From assembly GCF_017873965.1 (NCBI RefSeq), contig NZ_JAGGKT010000001.1:1-64000 (forward strand): DNA of 64,000 nucleotides. The letters are read 5' to 3'. Origin of the DNA: Ammoniphilus resinae (GTDB taxonomy: Bacteria > Bacillota > Bacilli > Aneurinibacillales > RAOX-1). The first letter of the stretch is position 1. The number at the start of each line of letters is the position of its first letter. Shown here one piece after another: positions 18,747 through 27,335 of the stretch. The notes beneath the pieces are model-generated. The model saw nothing but the letters and a program-made list of their open reading frames with translations. It had not been told where the DNA came from and made no database searches. The translations under genes and the position numbers were made by a program.

Positions 18747-19778
18747 ATGAAAAAATTGATAAAACGGAAATTACATCTATTTATTTTGCTTGCAGCGATC
18801 TTTGCCCTGCTTGTCGGTTGTGGCCCCAAGGGTGTAGAGGATGTTGTCGGTGACTTGGATAAGCGCATGGAGAAGATGACAGGGTACAAAATGAATGCGG
18901 TACTGACACTGCAAACAGGAAAAGATCCACAATCGTATAATGTGGAAGTATGGCATAAAAAGCCCGACAATTATCGAGTTGCCCTCACATCTGAAGAACG
19001 AGATATTACACAAATCATTTTGCGCAATGAGGAAGGCGTATTTGTATTGACCCCTCATTTGAAAAAGAGCTTCCGTTTCCAAAGCGGGTGGCCGGAAAAC
19101 CACGGACAGGTCTACCTTTATGAATCTTTGATCAAGAGCATTCTGGATGATGATGCACGAGTGTTCTCCCAAGTCGATGGGAAATACATTTTTGAAGTGA
19201 AGGCAGATTACCAAAACCGCTCGCTTGATACGCAAAAGGTATGGTTAAATGAAGACCTTTCGCCGGTTCGTGTAGAAGTCATGGATACCAATAAAAATGT
19301 GATGGTTGGCGTTGATTTCACGAATTTTGAACTAGACAGCAAATTTGATGAGGATTCCTTTAACAAGGAAAAGAATATGGAGACATCTATGCTGCTTCAA
19401 TCCATTCCTACATTAGGAGGCGTTGAAAAAGAAGCTCCAGCAGGAAGCTTCGGGGTCATTCAGCCATCCTATATGCCACAGGGCGTCTCCTTGACAAGCG
19501 TGGAAAAAGTAAAAGGACAAGAAGGATCACAAATCGTCCTACGATACAAAGGGGATTTCAATTATACCCTGTTTGAAGAAAGACCAAAAGCAGCGACTGT
19601 CACCTTGCCAATGGGGGAAATCGTTGATTTGGACGGCACAATGGCTGTACTTACAGGAGACCAAAAGAAAACCTTAACATGGACCTATAATGGTGTGGAA
19701 TACTTATTGACCGGGGATATGCCGAAGGAGGAAATGATCGCTGTAGCGAAATCCACCTTCGACCAAGTCGGGAAGTAA
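18747..19778 (+). CDS. ydcC: YdcC-like lipoprotein (LolA-like fold)
   Basis: This 343-residue exported lipoprotein begins with a basic signal sequence, and the lipobox LLVGC gives a lipidated Cys near residue 25. The first half (about 35-230) resembles the LolA/GerS-like beta fold (KMTGYKMNAVLTLQTG, FTNFELDSKF). The last 120 residues form a DUF4367-type domain (QPSYMPQGVSL, YNGVEYLLTGDMPKEEMIAVA). It corresponds in position to B. subtilis ydcC, after acpS and before alr; clostridial relatives act in spore cortex processing. AAGGGG abuts the ATG, so the TTG at 18756 may be the true start. It ends in a terminator. Confidence 0.85.
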   Translation: MKKLIKRKLHLFILLAAIFALLVGCGPKGVEDVVGDLDKRMEKMTGYKMNAVLTLQTGKDPQSYNVEVWHKKPDNYRVALTSEERDITQIILRNEEGVFVLTPHLKKSFRFQSGWPENHGQVYLYESLIKSILDDDARVFSQVDGKYIFEVKADYQNRSLDTQKVWLNEDLSPVRVEVMDTNKNVMVGVDFTNFELDSKFDEDSFNKEKNMETSMLLQSIPTLGGVEKEAPAGSFGVIQPSYMPQGVSLTSVEKVKGQEGSQIVLRYKGDFNYTLFEERPKAATVTLPMGEIVDLDGTMAVLTGDQKKTLTWTYNGVEYLLTGDMPKEEMIAVAKSTFDQVGK

Positions 19779-19784
19779 AGTTGT

Positions 19785-19817
19785 GGGCCTGCCTCTGAAG
19801 AGGGGCGGGCCTTTTCT
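19785..19817 (+). terminator. terminator after the ydcC-like gene
   Basis: GGCCTGCCTCT pairs with AGAGGGGCGGGCC (one bulge) and is followed by TTTTCT. Confidence 0.85.
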
Positions 19818-20038
19818 ATGTCCGGTTAGGGTCTTTGGCGGATTCTGAGTCCATGAATCCTGGGAAAGGGTGCGATGCGATTTCCTATAAATAACGGATC
19901 CTCGTTCCGCCTAAACAGATGAGCCAAATCCAGGACCGATCTTTCACCCATGATCACCAACTCTGGAGTAAAAAAATATTTTCCAACTAGTTGAAACGCA
20001 AAAAAGGATGTGCTAAATTTATAGTACAAACTAATCAA

Positions 20039-20114
20039 GGGCGCTTAGCTCAGCTGGGAGAGCACCTGCCTTACAAGCAGGGGGTCGGCGGTTCGATCCC
20101 GTCAGCGCCCACCA
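20039..20114 (+). tRNA. tRNA-Val (anticodon TAC)
   Basis: This is a 76-nt cloverleaf with acceptor arms GGGCGCT and AGCGCCC, A73 and encoded CCA. The anticodon stem CCTGC/GCAGG holds CTTACAA, so the anticodon is TAC. A candidate promoter, TTGAAA with TAAATT at 17-base spacing, ends about 25 bases upstream. Confidence 0.97.
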
Positions 20115-20124
20115 TATGACATAT

Positions 20125-20209
20125 GCCGGAGTGGCGGAATTGGCAGACGCGCACGACTCAAAATCGTGTTCCGCAAGGAGTGTCGGTTCGACCCCGACCT
20201 TCGGTACCA
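20125..20209 (+). tRNA. tRNA-Leu (anticodon CAA)
   Basis: This is an 85-nt class II tRNA with a long variable arm (TTCCGCAAGGAGT region). Acceptor arms GCCGGAG and CTTCGGT pair with two G-U wobbles; A73 and CCA are encoded. The anticodon loop CTCAAAA gives CAA. It lies 10 bases after tRNA-Val and is co-transcribed with it. Confidence 0.96.
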
Positions 20210-20221
20210 AATCGAAAATGT

Positions 20222-20257
20222 AAAATCGTAGGAGAACCCTACGATTTTCTTTTATTT
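20222..20257 (+). terminator. terminator of the tRNA-Val/tRNA-Leu unit
   Basis: AAAATCGTAGG and CCTACGATTTT form a perfect 11-bp stem with a five-base loop, followed by CTTTTATTT. Confidence 0.93.
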
Positions 20258-20723
20258 AGGAAGTTATATTGTGTCAACTTGTTGCTAACTAGAAAATCAG
20301 CAAATCCCTGATTTCCTTCCACCTCGGAAAAGGGGGGCACGTGAGATTTGTTTTTTGATCGGACCGGAGAGACCTTATTCTGGTAAAAGCCCTCTTTTCT
20401 TGTGGGTTGGGGGACACAGAGGACCTTATTTGCTATAAACTCTTGGATAAATGATGTTTAACTGCAGAATAGCGGCTTTTGGGTCCGGATAACCCTTGAT
20501 TTTCGGCATTTGGTGAGAAATAGCGGCTGTACGGTCCGCTTTATTTTGTGATCGGACAGTGGAGACCTTATTTGGTGCCCTCTTTTTCTTGGGGTGTTGA
20601 ATGAGCCTGCAAAGACTCATCCTTCTTCATCCCCTCCCTTTTTCTAGAGCAGAATCCTCCAAATCTGGTAAGACTACTGATCAGAAGCAATTTTATACTT
20701 TCTTCCGCAAGTTTAGGATCCGA
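20258..20723. repeat. gene-free stretch with short direct and palindromic repeats
   Basis: No credible gene is present in these 466 bases. About 50 bases at 20356-20410 (GATCGGAC, GAGACCTTATT, GCCCTCTTTTCTTG) recur at 20547-20600, and the ACCTTATTTG core appears a third time at 20423-20432. Two AATAGCGG ... CCG arms at 20468-20491 and 20519-20545 belong to the palindrome family seen near 38177 and 56313. The tract looks like remnants of several small interspersed repeats. Confidence 0.65.
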
Positions 20724-20732
20724 TGCTATAAT
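20724..20732 (+). promoter_or_regulatory. extended -10 promoter for the PH-like membrane protein/alr unit
   Basis: TGC directly precedes TATAAT (20727-20732), an extended -10 element. There is no strong -35 box. The ribosome site GGAGGTG begins about 8 bases downstream, so the leader is short. Confidence 0.55.
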
Positions 20733-20752
20733 AAACGATGGAGGTGCTGTCT

Positions 20753-21226
20753 ATGGCGCAAAAGGCTCGAAAAATAGAAAAAAACCGTTCGAAACAACAA
20801 CAACCCTATATATTAAGAAAAGAAAAATCGAGTTATATTGATATCTTTCAAAAAAGATCAACTAGAATACGAATCTATGAGACACTTTGTTATGGTGTGG
20901 TTCTTTTTAGTTCAGGAGCCCTTTTTCCATCAGGTGGTACCGGCTTTCAGATCTTAGCTATTGGCGCCGCGGTACTCATCATAGGAGGAGGTCCGTATCT
21001 TTATGGTCAGGTTCTCAAGCCGGAATACATATTAACGAAGACGGACCTGACAATTCGCATGCGAGGGAAAGAGAGAAGCTATCCGCTTGAAGAGGTAGTG
21101 CGTACTTCCAAGTGGCGAGCGATCTTTCGTCTAAAGGATAAAAAAGAATCGATCATGGCCTCGAATGTTTTTCTTGAGAAATTAGATGAGCAATTGGCCA
21201 TCGTTCACAATCAAAAGAAAAGGTGA
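20753..21226 (+). CDS. two-TM membrane protein with PH-like C-terminal domain, function unknown
   Basis: The product is about 157 residues. A very basic N-terminus (about residues 1-40) is followed by two hydrophobic helices (about 45-60 and 65-88) and a cytosolic domain whose pattern (YILTKTDLTIRMRGKERSYPLEEV) resembles bacterial PH domains of the YdbS/YdbT type. ATG 20753 has GGAGGTG 7 bases upstream. The stop codon overlaps the ribosome site of alr, so the two genes are co-transcribed; the relation to alanine racemase is unknown. Confidence 0.75.
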   Translation: MAQKARKIEKNRSKQQQPYILRKEKSSYIDIFQKRSTRIRIYETLCYGVVLFSSGALFPSGGTGFQILAIGAAVLIIGGGPYLYGQVLKPEYILTKTDLTIRMRGKERSYPLEEVVRTSKWRAIFRLKDKKESIMASNVFLEKLDEQLAIVHNQKKR

Positions 21227-21232
21227 TTCAAA

Positions 21233-22357
21233 ATGGGGGAACCTTATTACCGGAGTACATGGGTAGAGGTAGATTTACAAGCAATTGCCGATAATGTTAG
21301 AGCTTTTCGTGCACATCTTCCGCAGCAAACAAAAATTATGGCTGTTATCAAAGCGGACGGATATGGGCATGGAGCCATTCCTGTAGCAAAAGCAGCCCTT
21401 GCATCAGGGGCTGAATACTTGGGAGTGGCTATGCTGGAAGAGGCTATAGAACTTCGCCAGGCAGGAATTACCGCCCCAATTTTGGCGTTGGGTTATATTC
21501 CTTCAGAATTTGTCGCAATCGCAATACAACATGATGTTACAATGACCGTGTACCACGAGGAACTCATCCCCGCAATCCAAACGGCCGCAGAAAAGTTAAA
21601 CAAAAATGCAAAAGTTCATTTAAAAGTAGATACTGGGATGGGGAGAATTGGGGTACGAACGAAAGAAGAGTTCTCCCAGTTAGCAGTGGCTATTTGTCAA
21701 TCCCCACGAATCGAGCTCGAAGGTGCATTTACCCATTTTGCCTGTGCAGATGAAGAGGATTCCTCCTATACTGGCCAACAACTGCAGCATTTCACAAAAA
21801 TTCTTGAATCCAGCGAGATCCCTTTGATTCACTGCAGCAATAGCGCGGCAGCGATACTTTTCCCAAATCAAGGTTATAACATGATCCGCTTGGGAATAAG
21901 CTTATATGGACAATACCCTTCTACCTACACAAAAGGGAAAGGAGTGCAGTTGAAACCCGCTTTTTCTTTGAAGGCAAAGGTAACCCATGTGAAGCAGGTG
22001 CCCGCCGGTACATTCATTAGTTATGGGGCTACCTATCAAGTTAAAGAATCTGCTTATGTTGCAACGATTCCAATTGGCTATGCTGACGGATATTCAAGAT
22101 CCTTATCCAATCGCGGTTCAGTCCTGATCCGAGGGAAAAGGGTGCCGATTATTGGGAGAGTTTGTATGGATCAATTGATGGTGGATGTTTCTTCTGTTCC
22201 CGATTGCAGGTTGGGAGATGAAGTTGTTTTGATCGGAAAACAAGGAAATCAAGAGATTACCGTCGATGAAGTGGCTGACCTTTTGCACACCATTAACTAT
22301 GAAGTGACTTGTATGATTAGTAAAAGGGTGCCTCGAATTTATGGAAATGCCCAATAA
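21233..22357 (+). CDS. alr: alanine racemase
   Basis: This PLP enzyme interconverts L- and D-alanine for peptidoglycan. Its 374 residues show the PLP lysine Lys40 in VIKADGYGHG, the second catalytic base in FISYGATYQ, and the MIRLGISLYG and GRVCMDQLMVDVS signatures. AAAGGTGA precedes the ATG and overlaps the stop of the upstream gene. Its place before the EndoAI/EndoA pair is the standard Bacillales arrangement. Confidence 0.97.
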   Translation: MGEPYYRSTWVEVDLQAIADNVRAFRAHLPQQTKIMAVIKADGYGHGAIPVAKAALASGAEYLGVAMLEEAIELRQAGITAPILALGYIPSEFVAIAIQHDVTMTVYHEELIPAIQTAAEKLNKNAKVHLKVDTGMGRIGVRTKEEFSQLAVAICQSPRIELEGAFTHFACADEEDSSYTGQQLQHFTKILESSEIPLIHCSNSAAAILFPNQGYNMIRLGISLYGQYPSTYTKGKGVQLKPAFSLKAKVTHVKQVPAGTFISYGATYQVKESAYVATIPIGYADGYSRSLSNRGSVLIRGKRVPIIGRVCMDQLMVDVSSVPDCRLGDEVVLIGKQGNQEITVDEVADLLHTINYEVTCMISKRVPRIYGNAQ

Positions 22358-22640
22358 TTACACAATGACGAAATGAGTAATTTCCTTGTCGTTCGCCTTC
22401 GGTAGATGGTACAATACAAAAAGTATGATGAGCTACGGATTCTTCGCTACTACTATTTTCCATCCTTTAGTAGAAGGATTTAGGCTTTCGACAAAGAATT
22501 ATATATACCAGAATTATGTCTATGTGAAGGATCATCGATTCTCTCTTGTATAATTATGAATATATTTCGACATAATGGTATTAATAGTATGTATTTTATT
22601 CATGAAACGAGTTGTTAGTGTCGTTGGAGGTGCGTTTGTC

Positions 22641-22919
22641 TTGTCTAAGATGGATACGAAGCGTATCATGATTAGTTTGCCCCACCACTTACTTGAGGAA
22701 GTGGATGGTGTCGTAGAAAAGGAACAATCCAATCGAAGTGAATTTATCAGACAAGCGATGAAACTCTATCTTAGGGAGAGAAAGAAGCGCCATATACGTG
22801 AATCTATGCAGAGAGGGTATATGGAAATGGCGCATATTAATCTCAATATGGCTTCCGAGGCATTTGATGCGGAAGAAGAGGCGAATCATACTTTAGGCCG
22901 CTTAGTTAGCGGGGTGTAA
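22641..22919 (+). CDS. ndoAI: antitoxin EndoAI (ribbon-helix-helix, MazE-like)
   Basis: This 92-residue antitoxin neutralises the EndoA RNase and represses its own operon. The N-terminus is an RHH DNA-binding domain (KRIMISLPHHLLEEVDG, SNRSEFIRQAMKLYL); the C-terminal tail binds the toxin. I start at TTG 22641, 8 bases after GGAGGTG, which yields the family's usual length; the frame runs further upstream with no support. The 283-base gap before it contains only weak promoter-like sequences (TATAAT near 22549). The toxin follows after 3 bases. Confidence 0.93.
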   Translation: MSKMDTKRIMISLPHHLLEEVDGVVEKEQSNRSEFIRQAMKLYLRERKKRHIRESMQRGYMEMAHINLNMASEAFDAEEEANHTLGRLVSGV

Positions 22920-22922
22920 TTT

Positions 22923-23273
22923 GTGATTGTTAAGCGTGGCGATGTCTATTTTGCGGATTTATCACCTGTGGTCGGATCAGAACAGGGCGGTGTTCGTCCC
23001 GTGCTTATCATCCAAAATGATATTGGGAATCGGTTCAGTCCGACGGTCATCGTCGCAGCCATAACAGCCCAAATCCAAAAGGCTAAGCTTCCAACACACG
23101 TCGAGATTGATGCGAAAAGCTATGGATTCGACCGGGATTCTGTTATTCTTTTGGAACAAATTCGGACTATCGATAAACAAAGATTAACTGACAAAATCAC
23201 ACATCTTGACGAGGAAATGATGGAGAAGGTACACGAGGCAATTCAAATTAGTCTAGGCCTCATTGATTTTTAA
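22923..23273 (+). CDS. ndoA: EndoA/MazF-type mRNA interferase toxin
   Basis: This 116-residue endoribonuclease cleaves mRNA at UACAU in B. subtilis. It is almost canonical: [25 protein letters not shown] at the start, including the catalytic Arg of GGVRP, and [11 protein letters not shown] in the middle. The start is GTG 22923 immediately after the antitoxin stop. It forms a type II toxin-antitoxin pair with EndoAI. A terminator follows; the rsb stress genes found next in B. subtilis are absent. Confidence 0.97.
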   Translation: MIVKRGDVYFADLSPVVGSEQGGVRPVLIIQNDIGNRFSPTVIVAAITAQIQKAKLPTHVEIDAKSYGFDRDSVILLEQIRTIDKQRLTDKITHLDEEMMEKVHEAIQISLGLIDF

Positions 23274-23298
23274 AATCGATTTTCTTCGGTTGGTAGAT

Positions 23299-23332
23299 AA
23301 GCCGTATTGCTGCTCTTGCGATACGGTTTTTT
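23299..23332 (+). terminator. terminator after ndoA
   Basis: AGCCGTATTGC pairs with GCGATACGGTT (two wobbles), followed by six Ts. Confidence 0.88.
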
Positions 23333-23416
23333 CCATGTCATAAAAAGTATGTTTTTTTTTCTATAATTTGCTATGTTACAATAAAGGAAACCTAATGCTG
23401 AGAGGATGGATTCTGC

Positions 23417-23875
23417 ATGAGAAATGTTGTAATCAATAAGCTAGCCCGTTTGGTATTTACCGAGCAACAATTAATGGGGTATTGGAAAAGGCATGGCCAA
23501 GAACTGGAGTTTAAATCTCTGACGAATGAGCAACTCATGGCGTTGGCCAAGAAGATGTATGAGGAATCCTCACATACTGCGCTTGAACAGCATGTATTAG
23601 GTAGAGGATGGAGAACAGATGCAGATATTGAAGGAAAGATGTTGGCAGATGATGATTCCGATCCATCTATTCATATCGAAGTCATCGATACCAGTCAGGA
23701 CGGTTCCGCCACGAAAATCCTTGTGGACCGGGTGATGCAGGTTCGATGCAAGTCGTGTCAGTTTGAATTCTACATAGAAGATCATGTGAATACTGATGAG
23801 CAAAAAATACAGTGCCCATCCTGTGGTGGAGAAGTAGAAACCGTCAAACAGAAGAGAATTATTAATCGTGTATAA
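23417..23875 (+). CDS. zinc-ribbon protein of unknown function
   Basis: I do not recognise a named family. The 152-residue product has a helical N-terminus (LTNEQLMALAKKMYEE) and a C-terminal zinc ribbon formed by CKSC (about residue 110) and CPSC (about 135). It is probably cytosolic. ATG 23417 has GAGAGGA upstream, and TACAAT at 23377-23382 is a possible -10 box. It lies 24 bases before tex and is probably in the same transcript, suggesting a nucleic-acid-related role, which is only inference. Confidence 0.75.
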   Translation: MRNVVINKLARLVFTEQQLMGYWKRHGQELEFKSLTNEQLMALAKKMYEESSHTALEQHVLGRGWRTDADIEGKMLADDDSDPSIHIEVIDTSQDGSATKILVDRVMQVRCKSCQFEFYIEDHVNTDEQKIQCPSCGGEVETVKQKRIINRV

Positions 23876-23899
23876 TTTTGTACGGAGGAAGGCATAGGA

Positions 23900-26053
23900 A
23901 TGGATGTTACACAAATGATTGAAACAATTGCCCGAACCGAGGGCATTGCCATTGCCCGGGTGAAAAACACTGTGCAATTGTTGGATGAAGGGAATACGGT
24001 TCCTTTCATAGCCCGTTATCGCAAGGAAATGACGGGAACATTGGATGAAAATCAAATCCGCACCATCCAGGAGCGATTAGAATACCTGCGCAATTTGGAA
24101 GATCGAAAAGCAGAAGTCATCCGCTTAATTGAGGAGCAGGATAAGCTGACAGAGGAACTGCGGACGCAAATTCTCGAATCTACGAAGCTGCAAGAAGTTG
24201 AAGATCTCTACCGTCCCTACCGGCAAAAGCGCCGTACAAGGGCAACCATGGCGAAGGAGAAGGGACTTGAACCCCTTGCAGCCTACCTGATGAGTTTGCC
24301 AAAACAAGGCGATCCTTTGGTTGAAGCAGCCAAATACATTGACGAAGAAAAACAGGTGTTGACGGCAGAAGATGCTTTGCAGGGGGCCATGGATATTATT
24401 GCCGAAATGGTTTCCGATGACCCGGATGTTCGTAAATGGATTCGTCGTGAAACAATGGAAAAAGGGATCGTGCAGGTAGAGAAAAAGGAAGAAGAAGAAA
24501 ACGAGAAAAAAGTATATGAAATGTATTACGAGTATGCGGAACCGGTGAAACGAATCGTTCCCCACCGAATTCTGGCTATTAACCGCGGTGAAAAGGAAGG
24601 GATTCTGCGCGTAAAAATTGGCTTGGAGTCCGAATCGATCATTCAATTCTTGCAAAGAAAATATATCCCTCGTCAAGCGACAGCGACGGCGTCTTATTTG
24701 ATGACGGCGTTGGAAGACGGCTATAAAAGATTAATCGCACCATCTATTGAACGGGAAGTCCGCAACGAACTGACAGAAAAGGCGGAAGAGCAGGCGATTC
24801 ATATTTTTGCGGAAAATTTACGTCAGCTCCTCTTGCAGGCACCTGTCAAAGGGAAAATGGTCCTGGGGATCGATCCGGCTTTTCGTACGGGATGCAAGTT
24901 TGCTGTTGTCGATGAGACGGGGAAGCTGTATAAAGTAGGCGTTGTTTACCCCACCCCTCCGCATAACAAGGTGGAGGAAGCGAAGCGGGTTTTAAAAGAT
25001 ATCATCGATACTTACAAGATTGATCTTATCACCATTGGGAATGGAACGGCCTCACGGGAAACCGAAGAATTTGTCGCAACGCTGCTTAAAGAAATCAAGC
25101 GAGAGGTCTTTTACATTATTGTCAATGAAGCGGGGGCTAGCGTCTATTCGGCATCCAAATTAGCTGGTGAGGAATTTCCTGATTTAGACGTGGCCGAGCG
25201 AAGTGCAGTGTCGATTGCCCGCCGTTTGCAGGATCCGCTTGCGGAATTGGTGAAGATTGATCCGAAATCGATCGGTGTCGGGCAGTATCAGCATGATGTC
25301 AGCCAACCCCGTTTAGCAGAAAGTTTGCAGTTTGTCGTTGAATCCTCGGTAAACTATGTCGGGGTGGATGTGAATACGGCATCGCCATCCCTGCTTCAAT
25401 ATGTATCAGGTATTTCCAAGCAGGTGGCCAAAAACATTGTCAAACAACGCGATGAACTGGGGAAATTCGTGGACCGTGCGCAACTCAAGAAGGTCCCCCG
25501 ATTGGGCGAAAAAACCTACGAGCAGTGTATTGGATTTTTGCGTATTCTTGAAGGGGAAAATCCACTTGATAAGACACCCATACACCCTGAATCCTATAGT
25601 AAGGTCGCCGAGTTGTTAACCCTTCTCGAGCTTGACCCGAGTGAACTGGGGACAGACCAGGCGAAGGAAAAACTGCAAACAGTAAATATTGAACAAATGT
25701 CAGTGCAACTTGGAATTGGCGAGCCGACATTGCAAGATATCGTGGATAGCCTCTTGCGTCCTGGTCGTGATCCGCGCGATGAATTACCAAAACCTTTATT
25801 AATGAAGGACGTACTTTCCATTGAGGATCTGAAGCTTGGGATGGAACTGCAAGGAACTATCCGCAATGTCGTAGACTTTGGTGCTTTCGTTGACATTGGC
25901 TTAAAAAATGATGGACTTGTACACATTTCAAAAATGAGCAATAAATTTGTCAAGCATCCCCTTGATGTGGTATCTGTCGGGCAGATTGTTACCGTATGGG
26001 TAACGGAAGTGGATGTGAAAAAAGGCCGTGTGGGATTGTCAATGATCCCCTAA
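23900..26053 (+). CDS. tex: Tex family RNA-binding transcription accessory protein
   Basis: This 717-residue cytosolic protein is related to eukaryotic Spt6. It has a helical N-terminal region (PFIARYRKEMTG), a YqgF/RNase H-like domain (VLGIDPAFRTGCKFAVVDETG, about 320-430), helix-hairpin-helix repeats (about 490-560), and a C-terminal S1 RNA-binding domain (GTIRNVVDFGAFVDIG, about 640-715). The length is typical. It corresponds to B. subtilis ydcI, just before cmpA. ACGGAGGAAGG precedes the ATG, and a terminator follows. Confidence 0.97.
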   Translation: MDVTQMIETIARTEGIAIARVKNTVQLLDEGNTVPFIARYRKEMTGTLDENQIRTIQERLEYLRNLEDRKAEVIRLIEEQDKLTEELRTQILESTKLQEVEDLYRPYRQKRRTRATMAKEKGLEPLAAYLMSLPKQGDPLVEAAKYIDEEKQVLTAEDALQGAMDIIAEMVSDDPDVRKWIRRETMEKGIVQVEKKEEEENEKKVYEMYYEYAEPVKRIVPHRILAINRGEKEGILRVKIGLESESIIQFLQRKYIPRQATATASYLMTALEDGYKRLIAPSIEREVRNELTEKAEEQAIHIFAENLRQLLLQAPVKGKMVLGIDPAFRTGCKFAVVDETGKLYKVGVVYPTPPHNKVEEAKRVLKDIIDTYKIDLITIGNGTASRETEEFVATLLKEIKREVFYIIVNEAGASVYSASKLAGEEFPDLDVAERSAVSIARRLQDPLAELVKIDPKSIGVGQYQHDVSQPRLAESLQFVVESSVNYVGVDVNTASPSLLQYVSGISKQVAKNIVKQRDELGKFVDRAQLKKVPRLGEKTYEQCIGFLRILEGENPLDKTPIHPESYSKVAELLTLLELDPSELGTDQAKEKLQTVNIEQMSVQLGIGEPTLQDIVDSLLRPGRDPRDELPKPLLMKDVLSIEDLKLGMELQGTIRNVVDFGAFVDIGLKNDGLVHISKMSNKFVKHPLDVVSVGQIVTVWVTEVDVKKGRVGLSMIP

Positions 26054-26060
26054 ACACAAA

Positions 26061-26094
26061 AGAAGCAGCGCGAACAGCAGCTGCTTCTTCTTTT
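26061..26094 (+). terminator. terminator after tex
   Basis: AGAAGCAGC and GCTGCTTCT form a perfect 9-bp stem, followed by TCTTTT. Confidence 0.9.
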
Positions 26095-26107
26095 CAAAAA
26101 AGCGGGC

Positions 26108-26236
26108 AAACTAGGAAATGTTTCTCCCGCCATTTTTCTGTTTATAAATAAACCAACAGTCATTTAGTAGTCGGATTTGCCTGCGATCTTTACCGAGAAA
26201 GGCACGCATCAGTTGTTTTCGCAGCCACTCAGGCAT
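26108..26236 (-). CDS. cmpA: cortex morphogenetic protein CmpA
   Basis: This is a 42-residue leftward gene, translated by hand as MPEWLRKQLMRAFLGKDR followed by RQIRLLNDCWFIYKQKNGG and a short tail. The pattern PxWLxKQxxRAF and QIRLLNDCWxxY is that of CmpA, the small mother-cell protein that in B. subtilis works with SpoIVA and ClpXP as a quality check on cortex assembly. It has an excellent ribosome site (GGAGGAGGG, 9 bases). It sits directly downstream of tex and on the opposite strand, the same neighbour as in B. subtilis. Its presence argues that the organism sporulates. Confidence 0.9.
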
Positions 26237-26322
26237 CGTGCTGTCCCTCCTCCCCCTTCGCTCCATCAGATGTACTGTGTTCTAATAGGATATTCAGGAG
26301 GATGGGGAGGGTGAACTAAAAC

Positions 26323-26661
26323 TTATTCAGATTCTTCTGCAAGATACTCTAGTTGGGCTTGAAATGCTCGTATTTCAGTTAAGAGCGAAATTAAAGGATA
26401 GTGCTCCTCTGGAATTTCTGCGAAACTGCTTTCTAAACGATTAATATATTCAAGTCCGGAAATGATAGGACAATCAGAAGAATGAATTTCCAAGTCACTG
26501 CATTCTGCCAAGACATCTGGCACCGAAGGCTTGGTTGCGGCAGTTAATTTGTCTATTTCCTTGTGCAGTCTACGAATTAAAGCGATCAATTGGTACATAT
26601 GATCAGTTGGAATGGCTACAAATTCCAACTGATCCTGATCACGAAGCAAACAATAGCGCAT
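26323..26661 (-). CDS. small helical protein of unknown function
   Basis: I do not recognise this 112-residue protein. It is soluble, acidic and probably helical, with LIALIRRLHKEIDKL forming an amphipathic coil. There is no signal peptide or metal motif. ATG 26661 is preceded by GGGGGAATT; a longer frame to 26784 has no ribosome site and overlaps the tsaE promoter. It is leftward, facing cmpA, with 86 bases between. A conserved genus-level protein is likely. Confidence 0.6.
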   Translation of the reverse strand: MRYCLLRDQDQLEFVAIPTDHMYQLIALIRRLHKEIDKLTAATKPSVPDVLAECSDLEIHSSDCPIISGLEYINRLESSFAEIPEEHYPLISLLTEIRAFQAQLEYLAEESE

Positions 26662-26740
26662 GATAATTCCCCCATCTTTGGCAAGTATCTTCTCAAAGTG
26701 TACTTCAACTATTGGCAGATTATCAAGTTGTTTCGTTTTA

Positions 26741-26769
26741 TTGCAGGTGGAAATGGTGAAAGCTATAAT
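26741..26769 (+). promoter_or_regulatory. sigma-A promoter of the tsaE-tsaB-rimI-tsaD operon
   Basis: TTGCAG (26741-26746), a 17-base spacer and TATAAT (26764-26769) form a strong match. The leader to the tsaE start is about 90 bases. Confidence 0.7.
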
Positions 26770-26867
26770 GAAATGGACTTCCATTGATTGGGTAAGTGTC
26801 CAAAAAGGGGAGCATTCCCACCTAATTCAGAATGAATTACCGTGAACGAAAGCAAGGAGTGGCAAAT

Positions 26868-27335
26868 TTGAATATAGAAAGTAAAAATTATCTGTTCCCC
26901 TCCGATTCTCCGGAGCAAACCCAGCAGTTTGCGGAACGATTGGCTTCATTGCTAGGACCAGGCGATGTGATTGCCTTGGAAGGGGATCTTGGGGCAGGGA
27001 AGACCACGTTTACCCAAGGGCTTGCCAAGGGCCTTGGGATCAAGACGGTGGTAAACAGCCCAACTTTTACAATTATTAAGGAGTATCAAGGAATCCTTCC
27101 GCTCTATCATATGGATGTCTATCGTGTGGATGATGAATTTGAAGAGCTAGGGTTTGACGAGTATTTATACGGAGAAGGGATTACCGTTGTGGAGTGGGCG
27201 AGTATGATCCGCTCTGTGCTTCCTCCGGTTTTATTGGAGATCTGTATAAAAAGAACGGCAGGAGATTCCCGTGAAGTCCAGGTGACAGCACATGGTGATC
27301 ACTTTATTTCTGTTTGTGAGGAGTTGATCGGATGA
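26868..27335 (+). CDS. tsaE: tRNA t6A biosynthesis ATPase TsaE
   Basis: This 155-residue P-loop ATPase supports threonylcarbamoyl transfer to A37 of ANN-decoding tRNAs. Walker A is GDLGAGKTT near residue 40, and [15 protein letters not shown] and EWASM are family motifs. I use TTG 26868, 8 bases after AAGGAG, instead of the ATG at 26832 that lacks a ribosome site. It is the first gene of the operon and overlaps tsaB by 4 bases. Confidence 0.94.
   Translation: MNIESKNYLFPSDSPEQTQQFAERLASLLGPGDVIALEGDLGAGKTTFTQGLAKGLGIKTVVNSPTFTIIKEYQGILPLYHMDVYRVDDEFEELGFDEYLYGEGITVVEWASMIRSVLPPVLLEICIKRTAGDSREVQVTAHGDHFISVCEELIG

Noticed and set aside
19826-20038. Leftward 70-codon ORF before tRNA-Val
   Set aside because: It has no ribosome site, runs into the tRNA promoter region and has no recognisable family pattern.
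20123-20311. 62-codon ORF over tRNA-Leu
   Set aside because: It is a translation of the tRNA gene and its terminator.
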